NCBI GenBank assembly: GCA_017523285.1
Contig: JAFWWU010000055.1
Location: 1-38,191 of the forward strand
From: Ruminococcus sp.
GTDB taxonomy: Bacteria; Bacillota; Clostridia; Oscillospirales; Ruminococcaceae
DNA: 38,191 nt
Direction: 5' to 3'
In this document: positions 8,753 to 17,790 of the stretch, piece after piece
Position numbering within the stretch: position 1 is the first letter of the stretch
Layout: each line of letters opens with the position of its first letter
The notes under the pieces: generated by a model
Told to the model about the DNA's origin: nothing
The model's input: the letters and a program-made list of their open reading frames with translations, nothing else
Databases searched by the model: none
Translations under genes and position numbers: made by a program

Positions 8753-9334
8753 ATGTCGGATTTAAAAAATATTGAGCTTTCATCGGACATGATTGAAGCT
8801 GAAATAAAAAGAATTAAACGCAAAAAAAATGGCAGAAAGATTTTCAGAGAAACGATATTTACGCTTGTCGTTGTGGCGGCAATAGCTGTTTTAGCGGCAA
8901 TGTTGTTCTTTCCGATATTCAGAGTAACGGGTTCGAGCATGGAGCCGTCACTCACGAGTGATGAAATTATAGTCTGCCTGAAAACTTCAAAATTTGAAAC
9001 AGGTGATATCGTTGCATTTTACTACAACAACAAAATTCTTCTTAAGCGAGTAATCGGCTCGTCGGGAGATATAATTGAAATTGATGATGACGGAAACGTC
9101 AAAGTCAACGGCTGTGAAATTTACGAGCCGTATTTAAGTAACAAAAGCAAAGGGAAATGTGATATAGAATTTCCGTATCAGGTTCCTGATAACAGAATTT
9201 TTGTAATGGGTGATAACAGAGAAACTTCGGTAGACAGCCGTTCGACTACGGTAGGCTGTATAGCGGACGAGTACATTTTAGGAAAAGTTTTTTTCCGTTT
9301 ATGGCCGTTTAACAGAATTGAAGTTCTCAACTGA
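8753..9334 (+). CDS. lepB: Signal peptidase I dedicated to the pilus locus
   Basis: A 193-aa membrane protease of the S26 family. After a basic N-terminus there is one membrane helix (about residues 35-54). The catalytic serine is Ser62 in GSSMEPS and the general-base lysine is Lys98 in KILLKRVIGSSGD. The conserved MGDNRETSVDSR box lies at about residues 152-163. All catalytic residues are present, unlike the inactive SipA-type chaperones of some streptococcal pilus loci, so it should cleave signal peptides, probably those of the pilins encoded next. Two bases separate it from the preceding gene. Confidence 0.93.
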   Translation: MSDLKNIELSSDMIEAEIKRIKRKKNGRKIFRETIFTLVVVAAIAVLAAMLFFPIFRVTGSSMEPSLTSDEIIVCLKTSKFETGDIVAFYYNNKILLKRVIGSSGDIIEIDDDGNVKVNGCEIYEPYLSNKSKGKCDIEFPYQVPDNRIFVMGDNRETSVDSRSTTVGCIADEYILGKVFFRLWPFNRIEVLN

Positions 9335-9369
9335 CGTTATTTTGATTTAGAATGAAAGGGGGAAGAATA

Positions 9370-12300
9370 ATGTTAAACTACACTTCAAAAATTCAGCATT
9401 TTTTAAATTTACATAGAAAGCACACAAAGTATATCGTTGTTCTTCTCCTTTTATCAGCGTTTGTGGCATCGTTCGTGTGTTCAGCTCTTACTGAGCCTGC
9501 GGTTAGTATGACGGATCCGATTCAGATGGGACAGAATGTTACATTACTTGCTGATGGTGATCAGAGCGATGGATTGCCTGTACTTGGCTATCATTATGCT
9601 GATGATAATAGCCAGTTTAAGGATTATATAAAATGGAACGAGAATTGGAAAAGTAATTTACAAATTGAACGTTTGCTAGGTAGTGCACATAATTTTGCTC
9701 TTTTTGGATTTCAAAGTATAACAACTACGAATACACCTTGTGGCGGCAATTTAGCAGCTCCCAAATTAACTTTAGGTGCACCATTTGGACTTGAAAGCAT
9801 TGCACAGGCTGGAGGACAATCTATTACTGTTGCAACAGAATCAGTTGAATTCACCTCATCGTTAACAAGTCGTAATTCAGTGTTGTTATTCCCTGAAAGT
9901 GCAGTTTTTAAAGAAACCACAGAACAGGCTCCGGTTGTAACGGTAAATCCTCTCCCAAGAGTTACTGTAAATGGTACTTTTGTTGAGGGCAATACAACGG
10001 TTTATGCTTATCATGTAACAAATAAGTTTATTAATTTTTCTGAAGAACAAAATAATTTCATAACCTTACAAAATAAGCTTATTGATAATGGTTTAAATTA
10101 TACAATAGAATATTATGGCGATAAAATTACAAGAAACCAAAACAATCAAAATGAAATATCAACTATTAAAATTGATAATGTAGGGCTTAATTACATTAAT
10201 ATTAATTATGATAACCTTCCAACAGGATTTCAGTCTTTAACAGTTGATCTTGCTACTGGTGCAGGTTTGGTTATTAATGTAGACTGTAAAGGAGTTACGA
10301 ATTTAACAACTACATTTCAATTTATTGAAAAGCATAGAGAATTAGGAGAAAATAATACACAATTGGATTATTTGACAGGAACAAATGTAATATGGAATTT
10401 TTATGATTCTACTAAAGGAAATAAACAATTCGAAAATGCTATAACTTTAAAAAATCAGTGTAGTGGTATTATATTGGCTCCATCAGCGAATGTAAACTTA
10501 GGTTCTCAATATGTAGGTGGCGTTATTGTTAATAATATTACAAACTCTGCGACATTTACTAAAGCAATGTTTATGACAACTGTTGAAAGTTTTGAGCAGA
10601 CTTCCATTGCTATAATGGCAAAGAAAAATTGGGCTGATGGAGTTCCTACTACAAACACAACAGTCTATGCAGAACTTTATCGCTCAAAAAATAAAGATTT
10701 GACAATTGATAAGTTAACTGCAGCTGATAAAGTTCCGGATGTCCCTGTACTTGAACTTACAGCTGATAAACATTGGAATGATACATGGTTCAATCTGGAT
10801 CAGAGTTACTATTATTATGTTAAAGAACAGCCTGTAAGTGCAGACGGAAAATATTACAAGGCTGAGTATACTAATAATGGTTGTAATAAGACAGGTACTG
10901 TTGATATTACTAATAGTGTATCGGCTGAAATCGGAGGAGAAAATCAAGAACCTCAGACTATAGATATTACTATTGAAGTTAAATCAAATCCGAATGATTT
11001 GTTTTATAATTCTGAACATCCAGGTAAAAATATTAATTTTTATCGTTCAACATATCCTAATCTGTCTATAGATGATTTGAGTGATTCAGATAAAGTGGAG
11101 CAAATTTTCTCAGATGACGATACTAGCAGGTCTGTCTTTATTACACCAAATTCTGAAAAAACAGAGGAAAATTGGAAATATACTTTTAAGGAGCAGCCAA
11201 TATTTGACGATAACAAAGTTCTATATTATTATATAAAAGAAACCTATTATAATAATGGAACTGCTAGTTATCAAGTATATTATCACAACAATGGAGTTTC
11301 CTTAAGTAATGCTACAATTACTATGTATGCTATTAAGTACATTGACATTACTGTTAAGAAAGAATGGAAAGATAGCAATGGTAATAATTTGAGTGAACTA
11401 CCAAGCTCAATTGAATTTGAAGTGCTTAGATCACGTGAAAATCAGCAGTCAGTTCCTAATGGTGCAGAAGTATTAGGTACATACACTATAAGCTCTAATG
11501 ATAGTTGGAGTAAAACTATTGAGAATCTTCCGATAGCTGATCGAAGTGATAATACATATTATTATTACATCAGAGAAAAGTCGATAAACAGCGGTAATCT
11601 TGATGATTATAATATATCATACAGTGCGGTTGGGTATAATGTTGACGGAGATAATAAAAATGAAAGTGATCAAGTTTACCCGATTTATTGTGATAATAGT
11701 CGTCAATTAGAAGAATACGATGTAACAATTACAAATCAAAAGAAAAAGGCTAATACAATTTCTATAACTGTTCAGAAAAATATGAATGGTAAAACAAGTC
11801 AATTCTGGACAAGTAAGACTTTCAAATTTAAGCTTTTTATGGGTAGGGATACTAATAGTATTAACACTCCTGTTGGCGAGGGCGAGTATGATTTATCTAT
11901 ATCAAACAATTGGCAGTATACTTTTAACGAGCTTGAAAGTGGATATTACTATAGGGTTGAAGAAATAAATACGCCAAGTGGATTCTACCCTGAGTATTCA
12001 AGTGCAATAAACACTAATGGTACATTATATATCAACAACTATCAAAAAACAGTCTCACTCAAAATTCAGAAGCAATGGCAAGGCATTAGTAAAGATCTCA
12101 TGAAACACGTTGTTGTTAATGTATACAGATATAAGGGTGATATCACACAGATTAGCAACCTTTCAATTGAAAATGGTATAGATATTAATTCTTATATTAA
12201 TATGCTTGATGATGCTCCTGTTATTAGTAACGAGGGCAAGACAGTTACTTATTCAAATCTTTCATTTGATGATGCTGCTGATAAGTCACTACATAACTAT

Positions 12301-14907
12301 GAAATCAGAATTGATTTAAGTTCGTATGTTGGCGTTCAACTTAATAGAATAAAAATAGCATTTAGTAGCACACCTAATTTAGAATCGGTTCAACATAATG
12401 ATGGCGGTTGGAGAAGTAATCATACATTATATATAGGTCAAAGTCTTATAAATATAGATTCTGACTTAATCGGAAATTATTGGCAGCGTATTGGTGACAA
12501 TCAAACTTTGATTATATCTTCAATGCAAGATGTAGATTATGAGATTTTATCACTTCAATTAGAATTTAATAGTGCAGTAAGCACAGGTGGCGAAACGACT
12601 ACTACAACTACTACAAAAGTTACAACAACAACTACAACAACAACTACTACAACAACTCAGAGTGGAAATACAAATAATACCGTTGTATTAACAAATCTAG
12701 TATATGATACAAATAAGCAATATTCAAATCATCAATATAATTTTGTTTTTGATTTGTCTCAGTATAAAAACAGAAAAGTATCAAAAATTGAATATAAATT
12801 CAACCAAAATGTTACTTTTACAGCGCGTGATAACAACGAGAATTGTCAATATTTTTTCATCTACGCTTTAAGAAGTCAACTGCCTGGAGATTTTAAAACT
12901 TTGAGAACAGAAACGGATTTTGCTACTAGTAATCATAATATTAGTTATAATTCTTCTAATTATGTTTTAACACTAAATGAAAGCTTTACAGTAGAAGAAA
13001 ACGATTTATTAGTTTTTACAAGTAATTCTGAACCTTATTTTTCAATCCAGCAACTTACAATCACTTTCGCTGATAGTAATCAGATGACATTTCCAACAGG
13101 CACATGGAATGACGCTAAGACAGAGCTTACATTTGATGCAGATATATCATATAACGATAGCAATGGTCAGTATTCAGATGATTATAGCAAATATAATTAT
13201 GTATATAAACTTCCATCAGATGCTTATGGCAAGCAGATAATGAAGGTTGAATATTCTTTTAATTCTGATTTAGGAATAACAAATAATAATAAAGAATATA
13301 GAATTTTTTGCGGTACCTATAATCAAGTTAATAGTACAAATGGAGTTCTTATTAAGATTGTAACTAACAGCAATATTTCTAAAGCAACAGATGGGCTTAC
13401 ATTAAATGGAAATGTGCTCACTTATACTGTATCATCTGATACAGATAATTATGGTGCAAATGGTAACGACCGATTAGGTGCTTTATCATCAAGTGAAGAT
13501 TCATATCTTGTATTTGCAACAAGTGATACGAATAACGCTCCTACATTTCAGATTACTAATCTTAAAATCACTTTTGCTTCTGATGAAGGTAATGATGAAG
13601 AAGAACTTACTGATGTTAATGTGAAAGTTGATATTAAAGATTATATGGAATATGAAATAAACTATTTTCAAACAAAAAAAATATTGAAAGTTGAAGGTTA
13701 TTTCCATAAGAGAGATACATTTAGTGAAGATGATGATAGCTTTAAAAATAAAATTTTTAGAGTAGATGTATCTAAGCCTTGGCTAAATCCAGATTCAAGT
13801 AAAAGCGGATGGAACAATAATGTTTTAACTCAAAATTACGAATCTAGTCAATGCAAAAACATACAACAACTTCAAATTAACTGTCCATCACAATATACCC
13901 AAAATTTAGAAAAAATTATAGTATATTATGAAGATGATTTAGAGTTGACAATTGAAAATAATTTTTATAATTCAAACAATCTCGCCACAGGCTCAGGCAA
14001 TCAAGGCGGCAACACCGAAAAATTAGAATACTCAAAAACAATCAACGTTCTATCAACAAACTTGAATGCTGACGGTAATCTCGATTATAGCAAAAGTCTT
14101 GCATGGCGAATTCCTGACCAGTTCAGAGGTTTTACAGTTAAAGAAATTAAAGCAGAATTTCATAATCGTAATAAACTAACTCGTGAGGGTACAGAATATT
14201 ACAATACAGTATTCAATATGAATATTTACGCAATTAATGATAAGCAGCTTTATGAGAACTGGGATATTGGTGATTATAAAAGTGAATTTGATGATGAAAA
14301 CCATTTGATTTACAAAAGATATTTACCAAAGAATTATAATAATGAAGAAAAGTATAGCTATAGCGAGCTTGATTTCCTGCTTATCTGTACAGCGTACACT
14401 GAAAACCTTAAGCAAATTGTCATTACGTTTGAAGGCGATCACACGATTACATTAATTAATGGCAATGCAGGTACTAATATAGAAGAACCACTTCCATACA
14501 ACCCTTATGACATCACTCTTGTTGAAACAATAACATTAACAGCTGGTAATAATAATTGGGAGCACATTCTCAGTAATCAGCCAATGGTAGCCCCTGACGG
14601 CACACCTTATTATTACGTTATTGAAGAAATAGAAATAGAATATAATGATGGTACTAAACTATCAAGTGCCATTTCTATCAATAACTTATTTGAAGTCGAA
14701 AGCACAGTTCTGAATGCTTTAGACTTAGAAGAAAATCCAGAGAACAACATTCTCACAGTAAAAAACACATTAAAAACAACCAACACAACAATGCCGTCAA
14801 CAGGCGGTATAGGAACTCATCCGTATCGTAATGCGGGAATATTAATGATGATATGTTCAGGAGGAATATATATATCATTAAGAGCATTACGCAAGAAACA
14901 AAATTGA
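9370..14907 (+). CDS. Giant sortase-anchored pilus adhesin with CnaB domains
   Basis: About 1845 aa. The ATG at 9370 follows AAAGGGGGAAG; an in-frame ATG at 9352 would lie upstream of that ribosome site. Residues about 20-42 are a hydrophobic export signal. About 70-405 resembles a choice-of-anchor A/ice-binding-like beta region (FALFGFQ; then GIILAPSANVNLG). CnaB-type domains follow at about 410-530, 531-655, 657-795 and 797-895, each with a V.K.W-type start and a YYYYVKE-type end. A fifth CnaB begins near 896 and resumes near 1714, split by an insert of five related modules with a Thr-rich linker at 1076-1096. The C-terminus has an atypical sortase motif MPSTGG (from about residue 1808), a hydrophobic stretch and a basic tail. 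It is probably the tip adhesin. The coding sequence is much more AT-rich than the GH48 gene. Confidence 0.88.
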   Translation: MLNYTSKIQHFLNLHRKHTKYIVVLLLLSAFVASFVCSALTEPAVSMTDPIQMGQNVTLLADGDQSDGLPVLGYHYADDNSQFKDYIKWNENWKSNLQIERLLGSAHNFALFGFQSITTTNTPCGGNLAAPKLTLGAPFGLESIAQAGGQSITVATESVEFTSSLTSRNSVLLFPESAVFKETTEQAPVVTVNPLPRVTVNGTFVEGNTTVYAYHVTNKFINFSEEQNNFITLQNKLIDNGLNYTIEYYGDKITRNQNNQNEISTIKIDNVGLNYININYDNLPTGFQSLTVDLATGAGLVINVDCKGVTNLTTTFQFIEKHRELGENNTQLDYLTGTNVIWNFYDSTKGNKQFENAITLKNQCSGIILAPSANVNLGSQYVGGVIVNNITNSATFTKAMFMTTVESFEQTSIAIMAKKNWADGVPTTNTTVYAELYRSKNKDLTIDKLTAADKVPDVPVLELTADKHWNDTWFNLDQSYYYYVKEQPVSADGKYYKAEYTNNGCNKTGTVDITNSVSAEIGGENQEPQTIDITIEVKSNPNDLFYNSEHPGKNINFYRSTYPNLSIDDLSDSDKVEQIFSDDDTSRSVFITPNSEKTEENWKYTFKEQPIFDDNKVLYYYIKETYYNNGTASYQVYYHNNGVSLSNATITMYAIKYIDITVKKEWKDSNGNNLSELPSSIEFEVLRSRENQQSVPNGAEVLGTYTISSNDSWSKTIENLPIADRSDNTYYYYIREKSINSGNLDDYNISYSAVGYNVDGDNKNESDQVYPIYCDNSRQLEEYDVTITNQKKKANTISITVQKNMNGKTSQFWTSKTFKFKLFMGRDTNSINTPVGEGEYDLSISNNWQYTFNELESGYYYRVEEINTPSGFYPEYSSAINTNGTLYINNYQKTVSLKIQKQWQGISKDLMKHVVVNVYRYKGDITQISNLSIENGIDINSYINMLDDAPVISNEGKTVTYSNLSFDDAADKSLHNYEIRIDLSSYVGVQLNRIKIAFSSTPNLESVQHNDGGWRSNHTLYIGQSLINIDSDLIGNYWQRIGDNQTLIISSMQDVDYEILSLQLEFNSAVSTGGETTTTTTTKVTTTTTTTTTTTTQSGNTNNTVVLTNLVYDTNKQYSNHQYNFVFDLSQYKNRKVSKIEYKFNQNVTFTARDNNENCQYFFIYALRSQLPGDFKTLRTETDFATSNHNISYNSSNYVLTLNESFTVEENDLLVFTSNSEPYFSIQQLTITFADSNQMTFPTGTWNDAKTELTFDADISYNDSNGQYSDDYSKYNYVYKLPSDAYGKQIMKVEYSFNSDLGITNNNKEYRIFCGTYNQVNSTNGVLIKIVTNSNISKATDGLTLNGNVLTYTVSSDTDNYGANGNDRLGALSSSEDSYLVFATSDTNNAPTFQITNLKITFASDEGNDEEELTDVNVKVDIKDYMEYEINYFQTKKILKVEGYFHKRDTFSEDDDSFKNKIFRVDVSKPWLNPDSSKSGWNNNVLTQNYESSQCKNIQQLQINCPSQYTQNLEKIIVYYEDDLELTIENNFYNSNNLATGSGNQGGNTEKLEYSKTINVLSTNLNADGNLDYSKSLAWRIPDQFRGFTVKEIKAEFHNRNKLTREGTEYYNTVFNMNIYAINDKQLYENWDIGDYKSEFDDENHLIYKRYLPKNYNNEEKYSYSELDFLLICTAYTENLKQIVITFEGDHTITLINGNAGTNIEEPLPYNPYDITLVETITLTAGNNNWEHILSNQPMVAPDGTPYYYVIEEIEIEYNDGTKLSSAISINNLFEVESTVLNALDLEENPENNILTVKNTLKTTNTTMPSTGGIGTHPYRNAGILMMICSGGIYISLRALRKKQN
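12595..12657 (+). repeat. Threonine-codon repeat inside the adhesin gene
   Basis: 21 codons, all threonine except a Lys-Val pair, form a linker between the first and second inserted modules. Slippage-prone low-complexity coding DNA. Confidence 0.85.
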
Positions 14908-14930
14908 CGATATTAAAGGAGTAATTTATT

Positions 14931-14948
14931 ATGAAGAATTCAAGTTAA
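14931..14948 (+). CDS. Five-codon upstream ORF before the major pilin
   Basis: ATG-AAG-AAT-TCA-AGT-TAA follows AAAGGAG at proper spacing, between the adhesin stop (14907) and the pilin start. It may be a decayed start site or a translated leader; it encodes only MKNSS. See the finding on the duplicated start region. Confidence 0.4.
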   Translation: MKNSS

Positions 14949-15065
14949 ATTAAAAATAAAGACCGACAAAATCCAAGACAGAAAGGAAGTTATAGTATGA
15001 AAGTTAAATTCAATCAGTTTAAAACGAAATCAACCCGAAATTCAGATTCGAAAGGAAGTAATATT

Positions 15066-16790
15066 ATGAAAAAGAACAGAAAATTAACAGCTCTCTTAGT
15101 AGCAGCTTGTATGACAATCCCTATGGCAGCAACTACTTTTACAGTGCCTATGGTGGCGAGTGGTGCGACGGTAACAATTCAAGCAGATAGTAATGCGATA
15201 GGATATACTTACTATTATGGCTATAAAGTGTTTGAAGGATATTCAAACGCAGGAAAATTTGGTATAACAAATTGGGGAAGTAATATTAATGTAGTTAGTC
15301 TTATAGAGGCTTTAAAAGCTGATTCTACTTTTGGAGCAGGGGAAAATAACCAGTTTTACAACATAGAGTCAGTAAAAACTCCAGAAACTGCAATGGCAGT
15401 AGCTAATATTATTAATGGTGTTGGGAATGATAGTGAAAAAGCCAATGCATTTGCAAGATTAGTTGGTGCTAATGTTGATAGTAGTGAAACTTATGAAAAT
15501 GCAGATATAAAAGGTGCGGGTAATGGTAATGCTGATGTTACTATGAAAATTGGAGAAAGTAGCGATATTCCACAAGGTTATTATGTTATTATTGAACGAT
15601 ATGCACCTGAGACTATTGATGGTGTGAATCAAGCAAGAACATTAGGTTTGTTAAGGGTTGTTGGTAGTGATAATCTAACTATTAGCACAAAACGTTCAGC
15701 TCCTACTATAGCGAAATCAGTAGAAAATGACGGTAGTTGGGGTAAAGTAGCCGATGCTTGTATTGGCGATGCGGTTGCTTTTAAGATTATAGGTACACTT
15801 CCAGTTACTATAGACGATTATGGTGCATACTATTATCTTATTACAGATACATTAGGAACAGAATTTGATGCTCCAGCAGCGGAAAATGTAACTGTAAAGG
15901 TTGGTAATAATACAATAAATCAGACTAACGACAAGAATTGTAGAGTAACTGTTTTAAATAACAAAATAACAGTTTCTTTTGAAGACGTTACAACTTATGA
16001 TGGTGTAACAAAAGATACAATAATTGAAGTTACATATAGTGCTAAATTAAATTCAAGTGCAAATATTGGTGAAACTGGTCAAACAAATAAAGTACAATTA
16101 ACTTATTTGAGCAACCCGAACTCTACATATTCTCCTGATTTAACTAATAATATATCTGAAGCTCCGACTAATGATTCAACAGGCGAAACGGATATTAAAG
16201 ACACCAAGACAACTGTAGATGATAATGTTAAAATTTTAACATATCAACTTGATATTGAAAAGGTGGACGCTCAAAATAGCGCTACTAAGCTTGCGAATGC
16301 TAAATTCAAATTAAAGAATGATGAAGGTAAGTATGCGTTAGTAACAACTGATAAGATATCTGGTTGGGGTGATGAAACATCTGCTTATGAGTTTGTATCA
16401 AATGGAAGCGGAATAATCAATATTATAGGACTTGATGAGGGTACATATTACCTTAAGGAAACTGCTGCTCCAGATGGATACAACGTTCTTCCAGAAGAGA
16501 TAAAAGTTGTTATTACAGCAAATACACAGGATAATACGTCAGATCCTATCAATAATGCTACAGAGAATTTAACAGTTCAAGTAAATGAAGGAACTGCTGT
16601 TGAGGGGTTAGAAGCGAATGATAATTATACAGGTGTTCTTCAGATTCAGGTAGCCAACAACAAGGGAACAACCTTACCTGAAACAGGCGGCATAGGCACA
16701 AAGATATTCTACATCCTCGGCGGAACACTCGTAATCGGTTCTGGTGCGGCACTCGTAATCAAGAAGAGAATGGGTAAGGATGAGGAATAA
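15066..16790 (+). CDS. Major pilin (isopeptide D2 / SpaA-type backbone), LPETG anchored
   Basis: 574 aa from the ATG at 15066, which follows GAAAGGAAG and opens a normal signal peptide (MKKNRKLTALLVAACM onward, cleavage near ASGA). The frame also has an ATG at 14997 with its own AAAGGAAG, but that adds a polar stretch ahead of the signal. A fimbrial D2-type domain covers about residues 210-370 and a SpaA/CnaB-type domain about 395-500 (LDIEKVDAQN with the candidate isopeptide lysine; GTYYLKETAAPDGYN with the catalytic glutamate region). The sorting signal is LPETGG at about 537, then a hydrophobic segment and KKRMGKDEE. Shaft subunits of this architecture are polymerised by class C sortases, and one is encoded next. 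Confidence 0.93.
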   Translation: MKKNRKLTALLVAACMTIPMAATTFTVPMVASGATVTIQADSNAIGYTYYYGYKVFEGYSNAGKFGITNWGSNINVVSLIEALKADSTFGAGENNQFYNIESVKTPETAMAVANIINGVGNDSEKANAFARLVGANVDSSETYENADIKGAGNGNADVTMKIGESSDIPQGYYVIIERYAPETIDGVNQARTLGLLRVVGSDNLTISTKRSAPTIAKSVENDGSWGKVADACIGDAVAFKIIGTLPVTIDDYGAYYYLITDTLGTEFDAPAAENVTVKVGNNTINQTNDKNCRVTVLNNKITVSFEDVTTYDGVTKDTIIEVTYSAKLNSSANIGETGQTNKVQLTYLSNPNSTYSPDLTNNISEAPTNDSTGETDIKDTKTTVDDNVKILTYQLDIEKVDAQNSATKLANAKFKLKNDEGKYALVTTDKISGWGDETSAYEFVSNGSGIINIIGLDEGTYYLKETAAPDGYNVLPEEIKVVITANTQDNTSDPINNATENLTVQVNEGTAVEGLEANDNYTGVLQIQVANNKGTTLPETGGIGTKIFYILGGTLVIGSGAALVIKKRMGKDEE

Positions 16791-16850
16791 AAAATCTTAA
16801 CCGAAACATATTTTAAAACGCAGTAAAATTCTGAATAAAACCAACGGTCT

Positions 16851-16872
16851 GCCCACAGAGAAATCTGTGGGC
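16851..16872 (+). promoter_or_regulatory. Intercistronic hairpin with GAAA tetraloop
   Basis: A 9-bp perfect stem (16851-16859 with 16864-16872) is capped by GAAA and lacks a T-tract. It lies between pilin and sortase genes and could stabilise the pilin message or reduce read-through into the sortase gene. Confidence 0.6.
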
Positions 16873-16896
16873 GGGCATTAGGGAGTGTACCATAAG

Positions 16897-17790
16897 ATGA
16901 AAAAAAAGAAGAAACAAAGCAAAATACTATCAATAATATTAATAATCATATTTCTTGTGGGACTCTCCGTAATGCTCTATCCTACGGTCAGCAACTACAT
17001 AAACACAAAGCACCAATCCTATGCTATTGCGAAATATGATGAGCAGATTAACAACATGGACGACACCCGTTATAACGAAATAATGGGACAGGCTCATGAT
17101 TATAACGAAAGACTGAAACAGCTCAGCTCACCGCTTACAAGCAAGGACGGCTTGCCAAGCGATTATAACAGCGTGCTTGATATTACGGGTACGGGAATTA
17201 TGGGGTATGTCACAATACCGCAGATACAGATTCAGCTTCCGATTTATCACGGAACAAGCGAGGCTGTACTTAATATAGCTGTCGGACATTTAGAGGGCTC
17301 GGCTCTCCCTGTCGGCGGAGAGGGCAATCACGCCGTACTTTCCGCACACAGAGGACTTCCTTCCGCAAAGCTTTTCAGCGACCTTGATAAGCTTGTAGTG
17401 GGAGATTTATTCACAGTAACAATTCTGAACGAGGTGCTTACATACGAGATTGACCGTATACTTATAGTAAAACCATACGAAATGGAAAATCTTGCCCGTG
17501 AGAATGGACAGGACTATATAACGCTTCTTACATGCACTCCATACGGCGTAAACACGCACAGACTTCTTGTAAGAGGCAAGAGAATTGAAACAGAGGCACC
17601 CGAAATGCAGGTGAGAGTATCGGCAGACGCAGTGCAGATTGAACGTATTGTAGTAGCGTCGATAGTAGTTATACCTATGCTTGTTCTCACATTTATACTT
17701 ATGATGATAATAGCCTCGATAAGAAATCGCAGAAAGAAGAAAGGAAAACACCACGGGATTAAGGTAGGTGACGAGGATGAAATGCTGTAA
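16897..17790 (+). CDS. srtC: Class C (pilin-polymerising) sortase
   Basis: 297 aa, preferred start ATG 16897 after GGGAG at 16881 (GTG at 16885 is an alternative). An N-terminal membrane helix covers about residues 9-28, and a second helix near 255-278 (VVIPMLVLTFILMMI) precedes a basic tail, the two-helix topology of class C enzymes. Catalytic residues are His151 (SAHRG), Cys213 (TLLTCTPYG) and Arg226 (HRLLVRG). It should join pilin subunits by transpeptidation between a sorting motif and a pilin lysine. Its end overlaps the following pilin gene. Confidence 0.94.
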   Translation: MKKKKKQSKILSIILIIIFLVGLSVMLYPTVSNYINTKHQSYAIAKYDEQINNMDDTRYNEIMGQAHDYNERLKQLSSPLTSKDGLPSDYNSVLDITGTGIMGYVTIPQIQIQLPIYHGTSEAVLNIAVGHLEGSALPVGGEGNHAVLSAHRGLPSAKLFSDLDKLVVGDLFTVTILNEVLTYEIDRILIVKPYEMENLARENGQDYITLLTCTPYGVNTHRLLVRGKRIETEAPEMQVRVSADAVQIERIVVASIVVIPMLVLTFILMMIIASIRNRRKKKGKHHGIKVGDEDEML

